Source of the DNA: Crocosphaera watsonii WH 8501
GTDB taxonomy: Bacteria; Cyanobacteriota; Cyanobacteriia; Cyanobacteriales; Microcystaceae
Assembly (NCBI RefSeq): GCF_000167195.1
Contig: NZ_AADV02000001.1
Location: 434,001 to 498,000, forward strand
DNA length: 64,000 nt
Reading direction: 5' to 3'
Part shown: in pieces, positions 8,880 through 18,168 of the stretch
How positions within the stretch are numbered: position 1 is the first letter of the stretch
Layout: each line of letters opens with the position of its first letter
Translations under genes and position numbers: made by a program
The notes under the pieces: generated by a model
Told to the model about the DNA's origin: nothing
The model's database searches: none
What the model saw: the letters and a program-made list of their open reading frames with translations, nothing else

Positions 8880-9837
8880 TTACGAATGATCCCAATCCCG
8901 TTTAATACCCTCACGTTTATTAAGGAATCTATCGATAGACATTGCGGCAATACAGCCATCTCCTGCGGCAACTACTGCCTGTTTAAACGGGGTATTGCGA
9001 ATGTCACCAATAGCCCAAACTCCGTCCACATTGGTTGCCATCATGTCATCTACTTTAACCCCACCATTGTCGAAGAATTCGATCTGAGGACTGACAAAAT
9101 CTGTAATTGGTCTGGAACCGCTTTGATAGACAAAAACTCCCTCTACTGGTAGAGAAGACTCTTTTTGGCCCTCCTTTGGTTTTCATCAAAATATTGGTGA
9201 CCCCTGCTTCATTACCTTCAACACGAAGCAAACGGGTAAAATTCCAGTGTTTCACATTAGGCTGACTTAGTAATTGTTGAACATGAGTATCTTCTAGTTC
9301 TGGTTCTTTATTGGTGAGCCAGTGTACAGTAGAAGCGAATTTAGTTAAGAATTGAGCCTCTTCGACTGCCTCAGTATTCAGTCCATATACAGCCACTTCT
9401 CTCTCTTTATAGAAGGCACCATCGCAGGTGGCACAATAGCTAACACCCCGGCCCAGAAACTCCGATTCCCCTCGTAGGGAAGAGGTTCTTCCCATAGCTC
9501 CTGTAGCCAAGACCAACGCTCGTCCCATAAAAGTTCCTTCTGGGGTATAAACTTTTTTAAGTGGGCCTTCCACGTCAATACCAAACACCTGCGCTCTTTG
9601 ATAGGTAGTGCCAAATGAGATAGCTTGTTCTCGCATGACATCTAGCAAACCATCACCACTAATATCCCCTGCTACTCCCGGATAGTTGGCAATTTTGTGG
9701 GTGATTGCTAAGGCTCCCACTGCTGGATTCTTATCTAGAATGACTGTCTTAAAATCTGCACGAGAGGTATATAAGGCACAGCTACACCCAGCCGGTCCAC
9801 CGCCAATAATGACCACATCAAATTCGTAAGTTTCCAA
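8880..9837 (-). pseudogene. Thioredoxin-reductase-like flavoprotein, single-base frameshift
   Basis: Two-domain disulfide oxidoreductase of the thioredoxin reductase family. The FAD motif I-G-G-G-P-A-G is at residues 11-17 and the redox pair C135-A-T-C138-D-G is intact. The nucleotide-binding motif expected near residue 150 reads Y-G-L-N-T-E-A instead of G-G-G-x-S-A, so NADPH use is doubtful; this resembles the cyanobacterial diflavin-linked (DDOR-type) branch. The frame is lost near 9162-9166 (an A5 run in the sense strand). Removing one A restores the normal C-terminus with N-G-G-V and W-A-I-G-D-I-R and a stop at 8880. The start is the TTG at 9837, after AGAGGAAC. A genuine mutation or a sequencing error in the homopolymer are both possible. 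Confidence 0.85.
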
Positions 9838-10023
9838 AATCTATGTTCCTCTAGGATGATATCTACTAACTCTCTAGTCTAAGTCTACAGAGCGTTAAAG
9901 TTAAGATAGACAGAAGTGATCATATCTACCCAACTCTTTCTAAGCAAAAAAATCTCAGATAAAAGGACAGCAAAGTTATGGGTAAAGTCACAAACACAAT
10001 TTTCTGATGTTTTAGAGCAGAAG

Positions 10024-10096
10024 TGGAGCTAAGCGGACTCGAACCGCTGGCTTTCACAATGCCATTGTGACACTCTACCAACTGAGTTATAGCCCC
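10024..10096 (-). tRNA. tRNA-Ala (anticodon GGC)
   Basis: A 73-nt cloverleaf on the minus strand. The acceptor pairs GGGGCTA with TAGCTCC, including the G3-U70 pair that identifies alanine tRNAs. The anticodon stem TCACA/TGTGA encloses ATGGCAT (anticodon GGC). The T-arm reads GGTTCGAGTCC. CCA is not encoded. Confidence 0.97.
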
Positions 10097-10202
10097 TAGT
10101 AAAGTTCCGTTGAGAACTTACTTCAATAATGCGCATTAACAATGATGCCCTAATTTATAGTGCCTTGTCAAGTCTTTAATCATAATCTTTGGTGACATAA
10201 CT

Positions 10203-10895
10203 TCAAATCCTTTGTAATAAGTTAGGACCGTGGGTATCTGTGCCACAAGTGTGATATAGTCCGTAAAAAGAACTGAGACTTAATACTGTTTCTGTCTGAC
10301 GAGGGCTAGGTTTCCAGGGTTTGGGGTTATTATAAGCATAAAAAGCTTCTACCCCGTCAATACCTAGTTCAACAGCCACAGGAATTACTTTTGTTGCTGG
10401 ATGACGGTATCTTTCGGGATGGGCTAAAACCGCCATTCCTCCTGCTTGATGAATGGCCTCGATGACATTAACCGCTAAACCTTGACTTCCACTTCGAGAC
10501 TCTCCTGTGAGGTAAGGTTGGATGGCTGGATGTTCGGAATCAAAAGCATATCCTAAAATATGAACTTCAACATCCAGTAAACTAGAGGTTATCTCAATAC
10601 CCGTCCACAAATGAGGTAAACTATCCTTTGGTGTTTCTAGGGATGTTCTTTGGAGCCAATTTTGAGCAACTTTATAACCTTCAACGGAATGATGATCAGT
10701 GATAGCGAGTCCTTTGAGTCCAATGTTTGTTGCTTGTTCAATCAGTTGTTCAGGGGTCAGTTGCCCGTCAGAACACTTGGTGTGCATATGAAAATTATAC
10801 TCATAGGGACAACTATTGGCAGTCAGTCTTAACCAGACTTCTTGCAGTGCCTGAGTGTCTTGGGACGATGGTTTCGTTGTCGTTGAAACGATCAT
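10203..10895 (-). CDS. PHP-domain phosphoesterase
   Basis: A 230-residue protein made almost entirely of a PHP domain, the metal-dependent phosphoesterase fold also found in DNA polymerase III and RNase AM (YciV). Metal ligands are seen in order: F-H-M-H-T-K-C-S-D-G near residue 35, I-T-D-H-H-S near 66, G-I-E-I near 98, H-I-L-G-Y near 112, L-A-H-P-E-R near 154 and G-T-D-T-H-G near 218. All nine usual His/Asp/Glu positions appear present. The substrate is unknown; YciV-type enzymes remove 5' nucleotides from RNA or nucleoside bisphosphates. The first 25 residues are not part of the domain, so a downstream start is possible. It is divergent from the DUF4129 operon. Confidence 0.85.
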   Translation of the reverse strand: MIVSTTTKPSSQDTQALQEVWLRLTANSCPYEYNFHMHTKCSDGQLTPEQLIEQATNIGLKGLAITDHHSVEGYKVAQNWLQRTSLETPKDSLPHLWTGIEITSSLLDVEVHILGYAFDSEHPAIQPYLTGESRSGSQGLAVNVIEAIHQAGGMAVLAHPERYRHPATKVIPVAVELGIDGVEAFYAYNNPKPWKPSPRQTETVLSLSSFYGLYHTCGTDTHGPNLLQRI

Positions 10896-11134
10896 AATAG
10901 CTAATGGTAATCCGTTAAAGATTGCGATTTGTTACATATTGGTAACATTTCTCAGTATAAAATATTTTTAGTTGATCCGTTGTGATCTATAACGCAAACT
11001 TTATCTTAAAGTGTCGGACCATCGACCCTCGGTTTTACAGATGGGATGAAAATCCGACCAACAAACAAACCTATTTTAGCTTCTTTAAACAAACTTTACC
11101 GTCACAGTTACCTTGTGTAAGCTAAAATAGAACC

Positions 11135-12452
11135 ATGCTAACTATGACCTACGAATTTAAGCTGCAACCAACTCCTGAACAGATTGCCATCATCGAGCAA
11201 ACTCTTGATGTATGTCGTTCTGTCTGGAATTTTGCCCTACGTCAGCGCAAAGATTGGTGCGCCTCTCGTAAGTCCCCTATCAATGCTTGCTCCCTCAATT
11301 GTGAATATATCATCTCTGCTGATGCCCCTTTCCCAAATTACCATAGGCAAGCCAAGCAACTAACCGATGCTAAAAAGCAATATCCTCAGTTAAATACAGT
11401 CCATTCTCAAGTTCTTCAGCAAACTTTAAGAACTTTGGACAGAGCTTGGGATGACATGAGAGCCAGAGGTTTTGGTTTTCCACGCTTTAAGAACAAGTAT
11501 CGTCTGCGTTCGTTTGTATTCCCACAGTTGGGGAAAGACCCCATAAGAAATGATGCTCTTAAGCTTCCCAAACTAGGATGGGTTGAGTGGCGACTATCTC
11601 GACCGATACCAGAAGGCTTTGAAGTTAAGCAAGCTAGGGTGGTTAGAAAAGCATCTGGTTACTTTGTAGGTCTGTCACTACAGTTAGATGTTGATGTCCC
11701 ATCCCCCCTAACCCCCCTTAGTAAGGGGGGAATGAAAGGGGGGATTGGTCATCCTAGAGGGTTAGATTTAGGATTTGAAAAGTTTGTGGCTACTTCCGAC
11801 GGTGAAGAGATTAAACGGCCTAGATTTCTTACGACTTTACAACGCAAGGTTGAATTACTGCAACGTAGGTTGAAGAACAAAGAGAAAGGCTCGAATAATC
11901 GACACAAGTTAAACCAGAAAATAGCTAGGCTACATCAACGGATAACTGACACTCGCAAAGACTGGCATTTTAAGTTGGCTCATCATCTTTGTGATGGTGT
12001 GGGTATGATCTTTGTAGAAGATATCAACTTTGTCAGTTGGCAAAGAGGGATGCTTTCAAAACATAGTGCTGATGCTGGTTTTGGACAATTTTTCAATATC
12101 TTAGAGTGGGTATGGTTATCAAGGGATGTGTATTTTGCCAAGGTAAATAAAGACGGCACATCCCAGACCTGTCCTAACTGTGGCGCACACACAGGAAAGA
12201 AAACTTTAGATGTCAGGGTTTCACCACTGTCATGAGTGTGGGTACACAACTACAAGAGATGTAGCAGCTTCTCAAGAAATTAGGAATCGAGGCATAACCT
12301 CCGTCGGGCAGATGGTAGCGGGTCGGCTTACGTCCTTTGAGGAAACCTCACAGGCGTTGGGACCCAAAAATGTCTGTGGACTCAGAGCAACGGGGCGCAT
12401 CACACGGGATGCTCTAGTTGGTGGGGGACGAAGCAGAAAACTAGCATCGTGA
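11135..12452 (+). pseudogene. tnpB: tnpB with one late frameshift and an in-frame palindromic insert
   Basis: The first 361 residues or so read well: N-terminus M-T-Y-E-F-K-L-Q-P-T-P-E-Q, first RuvC motif G-L-D-L-G-F-E-K-F-V-A-T-S, then I-F-V-E-D-I-N-F and the first zinc-ribbon pair C-P-N-C. At about 12219-12221 an extra T shifts the frame. The rest (H-H-C-H-E-C-G-Y ... T-R-D-V-A-A-S-Q-E-I-R-N-R-G) continues in the next frame to 12452. Residues encoded by 11700-11748 (S-P-L-T-P-L-S-K-G-G-M-K-G-G) come from a C-rich/G-rich palindrome absent from the related tnpB at 56751. The last RuvC Asp is lost in the shifted product, so it is probably inactive. Confidence 0.88.
11700..11748. repeat. Palindromic repeat inserted in frame within tnpB
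   Basis: Arms are ATCCCCCCT...CCCCCCTTA and TAAGGGGGG...AGGGGGGAT around a one-base centre, with small interruptions. The same type of element stands free at 26225-26269. Within tnpB it adds about 16 codons without breaking the frame. Confidence 0.8.
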
Positions 12453-12508
12453 GGTGTTAGAATCCCTCGACTCCGTCGACGGGAGTATGTCAATTCTTGT
12501 GGTGATCG

Positions 12509-13117
12509 ATGTCAGACATTTCTGTAGAAACCAATAATTTAGGGTGGCAACTCTCTCAATGGCAACAAAGAATCTCAGAAAAGTGGGAGTTAATGGGGAC
12601 TGGGTTGGCCAATAACCTTGCTGATACTACTTTCCCTTCTTGGTTAAACTCTCCCTTAGTCAAAGCTATCACTCATCTGCTGTTTTGGGGAATGATTGCT
12701 GTTTCACTCATCTGGATCATTTGGAAAGGACAACAGTGGGTGAGATGGTACAGACGTAACATTAAATCCTATAGCGATCGAAGGACTATTAACAACATCC
12801 CAGAAATAACACCAGATCGATCTGTGGATCATTGGGTAAGTCAAGCACAACAAGCACAAATACAAGGAAACTATCAACAAGCTTGTCAATGTCTATATCA
12901 AGCTATGCTACAACAATTGCATAATCAGAAAATAATACCACATCAATCTAGTCGTACCGATGGAGAGTATGGGAAAATAATAGCAACAATGTCTCAACCT
13001 CAACCCTATCAAAAGTTATTACGGATACATCAAGAGCTTTGTTTTGGCAATTTTTCTGCTTCAATATCTTTGGTGGAAACTTGTTGGCAAGCTTATGAAG
13101 AAATAATAAAATTATGA
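12509..13117 (+). CDS. DUF4129 domain protein
   Basis: A 202-residue protein with one membrane helix near residues 50-72 (I-T-H-L-L-F-W-G-M-I-A-V-S-L-I-W-I-I-W) followed by a basic segment and a cytosolic C-terminal DUF4129 region (A-Q-I-Q-G-N-Y-Q-Q-A-C-Q-C-L-Y-Q-A-M-L then R-T-D-x-E-Y). DUF4129 proteins are found with DUF4350, MoxR ATPase and DUF58 genes, exactly the order seen here. The stop overlaps the next start (ATGA), so the genes are translationally coupled. A tnpB element sits 18 bases upstream of the start. Molecular role unknown; the cluster is thought to act in envelope assembly or complex maturation. Confidence 0.85.
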   Translation: MSDISVETNNLGWQLSQWQQRISEKWELMGTGLANNLADTTFPSWLNSPLVKAITHLLFWGMIAVSLIWIIWKGQQWVRWYRRNIKSYSDRRTINNIPEITPDRSVDHWVSQAQQAQIQGNYQQACQCLYQAMLQQLHNQKIIPHQSSRTDGEYGKIIATMSQPQPYQKLLRIHQELCFGNFSASISLVETCWQAYEEIIKL

Positions 13118-14241
13118 TTAAATCTCGTCGTAAGTTATGGCTGTTTGTTGGTCTGTTTTTTAGTGTTATTATTCTTTTGACATTATTAGTTGCTCCGAGC
13201 CGTAATCAGTTAATGAGTGGGTCAACTTTCGGTGTTGCTCCTGATGGTTATGCAGCTTGGTATGAGTTTATGCAGGAAAGAAATGCTCCTATTGAGAGAT
13301 GGCAAAAATCTTTTAAAACTTTGCAGCAAAATTATTCAGATAATTCCATCACTCTGTTAAGAGTTTATGGTAAATCTGCTCAATTTGCAGTCAGTAAGAC
13401 GGAACGAGAATGGGTCAAAAAAGGTAATACTCTAGTTAATTTAGCTTTTCAAGGTAGGGTAACAGAAGCACCTTTTAGTACGAGTCATGAAACGGATTTT
13501 GGCGCAGTTAAAATTGAAACGACTCGCAGAAATACTGACTCTTTCAAAGCTATTCTTAAAGATGATTTTGGGGCAATTATTTGGCAAGAAAAACAATCAG
13601 AAGGAAAAATTATTTATGTAACCACTCCTTATTTAGCCGCCAATGCTTATAAACTTTCCCCTGGGAATTATCATTTTCTCGCTAACTTATTAGAATCAAG
13701 TGGAGGTAATAAGATATTAGTAGATGAATATATTCACGGTTATAAAGATAAGGAAACACAAGAAATTGAAGAGACTAGCAATGTTTTTGCTTATTTACTA
13801 AACACTACATTATTAATTATTTTAATTCAAGGATTAGTGATTGTCTTAATTCTTATTTTCGTTTATAATAATACTCTAGAAAAGAAAAAAAATTTAGCTC
13901 GAGCAACAGCTAATAATAGTCAAGAGTATATCAACGCATTAGCAACTATCTTACAAAACGCTCAAAGTCGTAAATTTATTATTAAAACTATAGGAGAAGT
14001 AGAGCAATTAAAACTACAAAAAAAATTAGGTTTAAAAGTAGGTAAACAAGATAGAGAAAGTCTTGTACAAGCTTGGACGCAACAGACAAAAAAAACACCT
14101 ATAATGTTAGAAAAATTGCTAAAAATGTCCACTAAAAAACCATCTTTAAACGATATAAAGTTACTGGAATGGATGAAACAATGGAAAACTATTCACCAAG
14201 AAATTAATTTCCAATCATCAGATTATGACAACAAACAATAA
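13114..14241 (+). CDS. DUF4350 domain membrane protein
   Basis: A 375-residue protein with a helix at residues 9-27 and a second near residues 232-252, enclosing a periplasmic DUF4350 (GATase-like fold) region: S-x-F-G-V-A-P-D-G-Y-A-A-W-Y-E-F near residue 37 and I-L-V-D-E-Y-I-H-G near 200. The C-terminal 120 residues are cytosolic and charged. It overlaps the DUF4129 gene by four bases and the MoxR gene by 17, indicating one operon. Homologues accompany MoxR/DUF58 pairs in many bacteria. No catalytic residues can be assigned. Confidence 0.82.
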   Translation: MIKSRRKLWLFVGLFFSVIILLTLLVAPSRNQLMSGSTFGVAPDGYAAWYEFMQERNAPIERWQKSFKTLQQNYSDNSITLLRVYGKSAQFAVSKTEREWVKKGNTLVNLAFQGRVTEAPFSTSHETDFGAVKIETTRRNTDSFKAILKDDFGAIIWQEKQSEGKIIYVTTPYLAANAYKLSPGNYHFLANLLESSGGNKILVDEYIHGYKDKETQEIEETSNVFAYLLNTTLLIILIQGLVIVLILIFVYNNTLEKKKNLARATANNSQEYINALATILQNAQSRKFIIKTIGEVEQLKLQKKLGLKVGKQDRESLVQAWTQQTKKTPIMLEKLLKMSTKKPSLNDIKLLEWMKQWKTIHQEINFQSSDYDNKQ

Positions 14242-15175
14242 ACAATTTCTGCAAATTAGTCAAACCCTGGAACAAATTATCATTGGTCAATCTTCGATTA
14301 TTGAGCAACTTTTGATTGCTTTATTAAGTGGAGGTCATGTCATCATAGAAGGAGTTCCAGGAACAGGAAAAACCCTATTAGTGAAAGCTTTATCTAAACT
14401 AATTCAAGCAGATTTTAGACGAATTCAACTTACTCCAGATATTTTACCCTCAGATATTTTAGGTACAAATATATTTGATTTTAATACTCGTGATTTTACC
14501 CTAAAAAAAGGTCCTATTTTCACAGAAATTTTATTAGCGGATGAAATTAATAGAACCCCACCAAAAACTCAATCTGCTCTCTTAGAAGCAATGCAAGAAC
14601 AACAAGTTACTTTAGATGGAAAAACCATGGCTTTACCTCCCTTATTTTGGGTAATTGCTACACAAAACTCCTTAGAATTTGAAGGAACTTATACCCTTCC
14701 CGAAGCTCAGTTAGATCGATTTGTGTTTAAATTATTAATTGATTATCCCGAACGTTCCGCAGAAAAACAAATGTTAATGCAAGCAAAACAAGGTTCTCAA
14801 GGAAGATCCACTAATATTAAAGAATTACAATCAATGGCTACTATTGAAAATATTTTAAACGCAAGAGAAGAAGTTAAAAAAGTTGAATTACAAGAAAATA
14901 TTATCAATTATTTATTAGATTTAATAGTAAAAACCCGTCAACATCCTGATATTGCTTTAGGTGCTTCTCCCCGTGCTGCGGTTGTTTGGTTACAAACCAG
15001 TAAAGCAAAAGCTTGGCTTTCGGGACGTGATTATGTAACTCCAGATGATATTAAAAACATTGCCTTTCCTTTATTACGTCATCGTTTAATTCTTAACCCA
15101 GAAGCTCAATTAGAAGGGGTAAATTCTCAAGCAGTAATTGAGTCTATTCTTAAACAGGTTGCTGTTCCCAGATAA
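14225..15175 (+). CDS. MoxR-family AAA+ ATPase
   Basis: A 316-residue AAA+ ATPase. Walker A is G43-V-P-G-T-G-K-T50 and Walker B is L-L-A-D-E-I-N near residues 103-109. The sensor-1 region reads W-V-I-A-T-Q-N, followed by E-G-T-Y-x-L-P-E-A-Q-L-D-R-F, a MoxR signature. The arginine finger and the sensor-2 G-A-S-P-R-A motif near residue 243 are also visible. MoxR ATPases are chaperone-like and usually help a DUF58/VWA partner mature protein complexes, including at the envelope or by metal insertion. The DUF58 partner follows after 51 bases. The gene looks intact. Confidence 0.93.
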   Translation: MTTNNKQFLQISQTLEQIIIGQSSIIEQLLIALLSGGHVIIEGVPGTGKTLLVKALSKLIQADFRRIQLTPDILPSDILGTNIFDFNTRDFTLKKGPIFTEILLADEINRTPPKTQSALLEAMQEQQVTLDGKTMALPPLFWVIATQNSLEFEGTYTLPEAQLDRFVFKLLIDYPERSAEKQMLMQAKQGSQGRSTNIKELQSMATIENILNAREEVKKVELQENIINYLLDLIVKTRQHPDIALGASPRAAVVWLQTSKAKAWLSGRDYVTPDDIKNIAFPLLRHRLILNPEAQLEGVNSQAVIESILKQVAVPR

Positions 15176-15226
15176 GTATTCACAATGGATAATTATATCT
15201 TTATAGTTTTTAAGTGTTGAAAAAAG

Positions 15227-16534
15227 ATGATCTTACTAGCTAAACGTTCATATTTTCTTTTAATTATTGCTCTATTGGTAGCAGGATTAGTATCATTATT
15301 TAATGTGCTAATTGGTCTATTGTTGCTGCTTTTATTCGATGTCACTTTTTTAGGGGTGATGGTGATTGATGGGAGTAAAGTCAGAAAAAATCGGGTTATA
15401 ATTAGTCGTCATCCTCTGCAAAAATTGTCTATTGGGAGAGAAAATAAAGTTGCCCTTTCTCTTACTACTAAACAGCAACCGGCACAATTGATTATTAAAG
15501 ATAATTACCCTCAACAATTTTCTGTTTCTGTACCTACTTTAGAAACCAGTTTAACTGCTCAAACTCAACAAGACTTGTATTACAATATATATCCCGATCA
15601 AAGGGGTGAATTTTTGTGGGGGGATATTCGCATCAGACAGTTAAGCCCTTGGGCCTTGGCTTGGTATGATTGGAAAGTGCCAGCGAGTCAAAAAGTGGCC
15701 GTTTACCCCGATTTAGTGGGACTGCGATCGCTACTGATTCCCCTTAGTCTAGAAAATACAGGAACTATGCGCTTCCGTCGTCGTTTACTTCAAGGGACGG
15801 AATTTAGCGAATTACGAGAATATGTCAGTGGAGAAGATACCCGTTTAATTAACTGGAAAGCTAGTGCTAGAGGGACTCATCCTATCATTAAAGTCTTAGA
15901 AGAAGAACGGGAACAAACCCTAATTATTCTACTCGATCGCGGACGGTTGATGACGGCACAGGTGCAAGGATTAAAGCGTTTTGATTGGGCCCTCAATAGT
16001 ACCCTCTCGTTAGCCTTAACGGGGTTAAATAGAGGTGATTCCGTCGGAATTGGGGTATTTGACAGAGAAGTGGTGACTTGGCTCCCTCCAGAAAGGGGCA
16101 AAAGCCAACTTTCAAAAATTATCGAACGCTTAACACCCATACAACCAGTGTTATTGGAACCAGACTATTTTGGTTCCGTCACCCGATTAGTTAATAAACA
16201 ACATCGTCGGGCGTTAGTGGTGTTAATCACCGATATTATTGATAAAATTGCCTCAGCAGAGTTGTTAACGGCAATGCAACGCTTAAGACCTCGTTATTTG
16301 CCTTTTTGTGTAACTTTACGAGATCCCCAAGTAGATGACATAGCCCACAGCCAAACAGAAACTGTTGAGGAGCTTTATCGCCGCAGTGTTGCTTTAGATA
16401 TGCTGTCACAACGTCAAGTTGCCTTAGCACAACTGCAACAAAAAGGGGTTTTAGTTTTAGATGCACCGGCTAATCAAATTAGTGAACAATTAGTGGAACG
16501 TTATCTAGAAATCAAAGCCCGTCATTTATTGTAA
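15227..16534 (+). CDS. DUF58 domain protein (VWA-like partner of MoxR)
   Basis: A 435-residue protein. Two hydrophobic segments at residues 9-45 anchor it. The DUF58 signature lies near residues 195-215 (E-F-S-E-L-R-E-Y-V-S-G-E-D-T-R-L-I-N-W-K-A-S-A-R). A VWA-like fold follows, with I-I-L-L-D-R-G-R near 240 in place of the D-x-S-x-S MIDAS start and L-T-G-L-N-R-G-D-S-V-G near 265. It is the last gene of the DUF4129-DUF4350-MoxR-DUF58 operon. Such proteins are taken as substrates or adaptors of the MoxR ATPase. No lesion seen. Confidence 0.88.
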   Translation: MILLAKRSYFLLIIALLVAGLVSLFNVLIGLLLLLLFDVTFLGVMVIDGSKVRKNRVIISRHPLQKLSIGRENKVALSLTTKQQPAQLIIKDNYPQQFSVSVPTLETSLTAQTQQDLYYNIYPDQRGEFLWGDIRIRQLSPWALAWYDWKVPASQKVAVYPDLVGLRSLLIPLSLENTGTMRFRRRLLQGTEFSELREYVSGEDTRLINWKASARGTHPIIKVLEEEREQTLIILLDRGRLMTAQVQGLKRFDWALNSTLSLALTGLNRGDSVGIGVFDREVVTWLPPERGKSQLSKIIERLTPIQPVLLEPDYFGSVTRLVNKQHRRALVVLITDIIDKIASAELLTAMQRLRPRYLPFCVTLRDPQVDDIAHSQTETVEELYRRSVALDMLSQRQVALAQLQQKGVLVLDAPANQISEQLVERYLEIKARHLL

Positions 16535-16788
16535 TATATTGAAAAAATAAATAAGGAGCAGACCGTTGTAATAAGTGTAATAAGTGAATCTCTATGGAGC
16601 AACAAGCAGATGAAGATAAAAAATATCTTAGAATCGTATGATTAAGTAAAATTGGTCTGCCCTCAATCAACATATACTTATCATATCTTCTTTTTGATTA
16701 ATTTAGTAATGGTAAAAATACGACAAGACTTGGGTAAGTCAACTAAGGTATTTTTGTTTAGATCAATCAGGTTAGTTAAGAATCACTA
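16535..16788. other. Non-coding stretch between the DUF58 gene and IS630-like copy 1
   Basis: About 250 bases without a convincing gene. GCAGACC near 16559 and GGTCTGC near 16651 form a distant inverted pair that might bound a small RNA or an old element. Nothing else is recognisable. Confidence 0.4.
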
Positions 16789-18165
16789 GTGCAGCTTGGC
16801 GAAAGTAATCCACCAGATTTTTACAGAAACTTTCGTGACTAGCCACGACAATGTGTTTCAATGAAACTAACGGAAGAATCTCGAAGTTGATGTCCATGAT
16901 AAAAGCATTGCCAATTAACCTCTCCAACCTACAGAAAACAGTACTCCAACAAATAGTGAGAGGGACAACAAACCCCTATCGCCTTGTTAGACGAGCCAAG
17001 CTAATCTTAGCCGCAGCATCAGGAGAGAGCAATAGTTCGATTAGTCGAAGATTAGAATTAGACCGAGTACAAGTGCGTCAGTGGCGATCGCGATGGTTTG
17101 AGGAGAGAGAAAAACTGAGTGCCGCCGAAGAACAACAGGTAACGGAGAAAGCATTAATGGTCTTGATCAAAGGAATTTTAAGCGATCGCCCAAGACCTGG
17201 AACAACAAAATCCTTTACGGTCGAACAAGTAGTCCAGATTGTAGCGATCGCTTGTGAAGAATGTGAAAAATCAGACAGACCAGTGAGCCATTGAACACCT
17301 TCAGAGTTGGCGGATGAAGCCATAAAAGAGGAATTGTCGAAAAGATTTCCCCCCGTAGTGTGGGGCGTTTTTTAAAAAGAAGCGACATTACAACCACATC
17401 TCGTTCGTTACTGGTTAAATGCCAAAATTGATGATCCCTTAAAATTTAAAAAGCAAGTCAAATATATCTGTGAACTTCATCAAGAAGCTAAAACTTTGTT
17501 AGAACAAGGAATTCATTTAATTAGTACAGATGAAATGACAGGGATTCAAGCTCTTGAGAGATTATTTCCGAACAAAAGAATCAAGCCTAAACAAGTAGAA
17601 AAAATCGAATTTGAATATGAAAGACACGGAACTTTAAGCTTGATTGCGAACTGGGATGTGGCAAGAGGAAAAGTTGTTAGTCCCTCTATTGGACCGACAA
17701 GAACAGAACAAGATTTTTCTGAACATATCCAGAGAACGATTAAGATTGATGAAAAAGCAGAATGGATTTTTATTGTAGATAAACTCAACACTCATAAATC
17801 GGAAAGCTTAGTCAAATTAGTAGCAGAAAGCTGTGGAATTACTATTGATTTGGGGAGAAAAGGAAAGGAGGGGATTTTGCAATCTATGGACAGCAGAGCA
17901 GATTTTTTATCAGATGAATCTCATCGAATTCGCTTTGTTTATATTCCCAAACATACATCGTGGCTTAATCAAATTGAGTGTTGGTTTTAGATCTTAGTCA
18001 GGCGTTTACTCAAAAGAATTACTGTCCGTTCAACTGAAGAACTATCCCAAAAAATTCTCAATTTTATTGATTACTTTAATCAACATTTTGCTAAGCCGTT
18101 CGTTTGGAAATTTAAGGGCTTTAAAGATCATAAGTGACTGGTGGATTATTTTTGCTAAGCTGCAC
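16789..18165 (+). mobile_element. IS630-like element, copy 1 (1377 bp), degenerate
   Basis: The element is flanked by TA on both sides (16787-16788 and 18166-18167), the expected target duplication for IS630/Tc1-mariner elements. Terminal inverted repeats begin GTGCAGCTTGGCGAAAGTAA on the left and GTGCAGCTTAGCAAAAATAA on the right (reverse strand). Copies 2 (33817-35186) and 3 (51122-52498) are nearly identical. The right flank is a tnpB gene missing its N-terminal part, and the left flank is not tnpB, so a deletion accompanied or followed insertion. Confidence 0.92.
16851..18137 (+). pseudogene. IS630-like transposase (two frames), copy 1, multiple lesions
   Basis: Compared with copy 2, this copy has TGA instead of TGG after R-P-V-S-H (near 17293), one A missing near 17326, and TAG instead of TCG (near 17989) just after the conserved W-L-N-Q-I-E-C-W-F. 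The first frame encodes a helix-turn-helix domain; the second encodes the D-D-E catalytic part (S-T-D-E-M-T-G, I-V-D-K-L-N-T-H, N-Q-I-E-C-W). It is inactive. Confidence 0.9.
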
Positions 18166-18168
18166 TAG

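Larger units (their letters stand above)
11016..12491 (+). mobile_element. IS200/IS605-group element (tnpB only), inserted 18 bp upstream of the DUF4129 gene
   Basis: The left end starts at GGACC right after GTGTC (11011-11015) and includes a long imperfect hairpin closing at TCCGACC. The right end is a hairpin (CCCTCGAC / GTCGACGGG region, 12458-12483) followed by AGTATGTC. The related element at 56585-58055 has the same left start (GGRC after RTGTC) and the same ATGTC end. There is no tnpA, so it would need mobilisation in trans. It separates the operon that starts at 12509 from its original upstream region. Confidence 0.8.
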
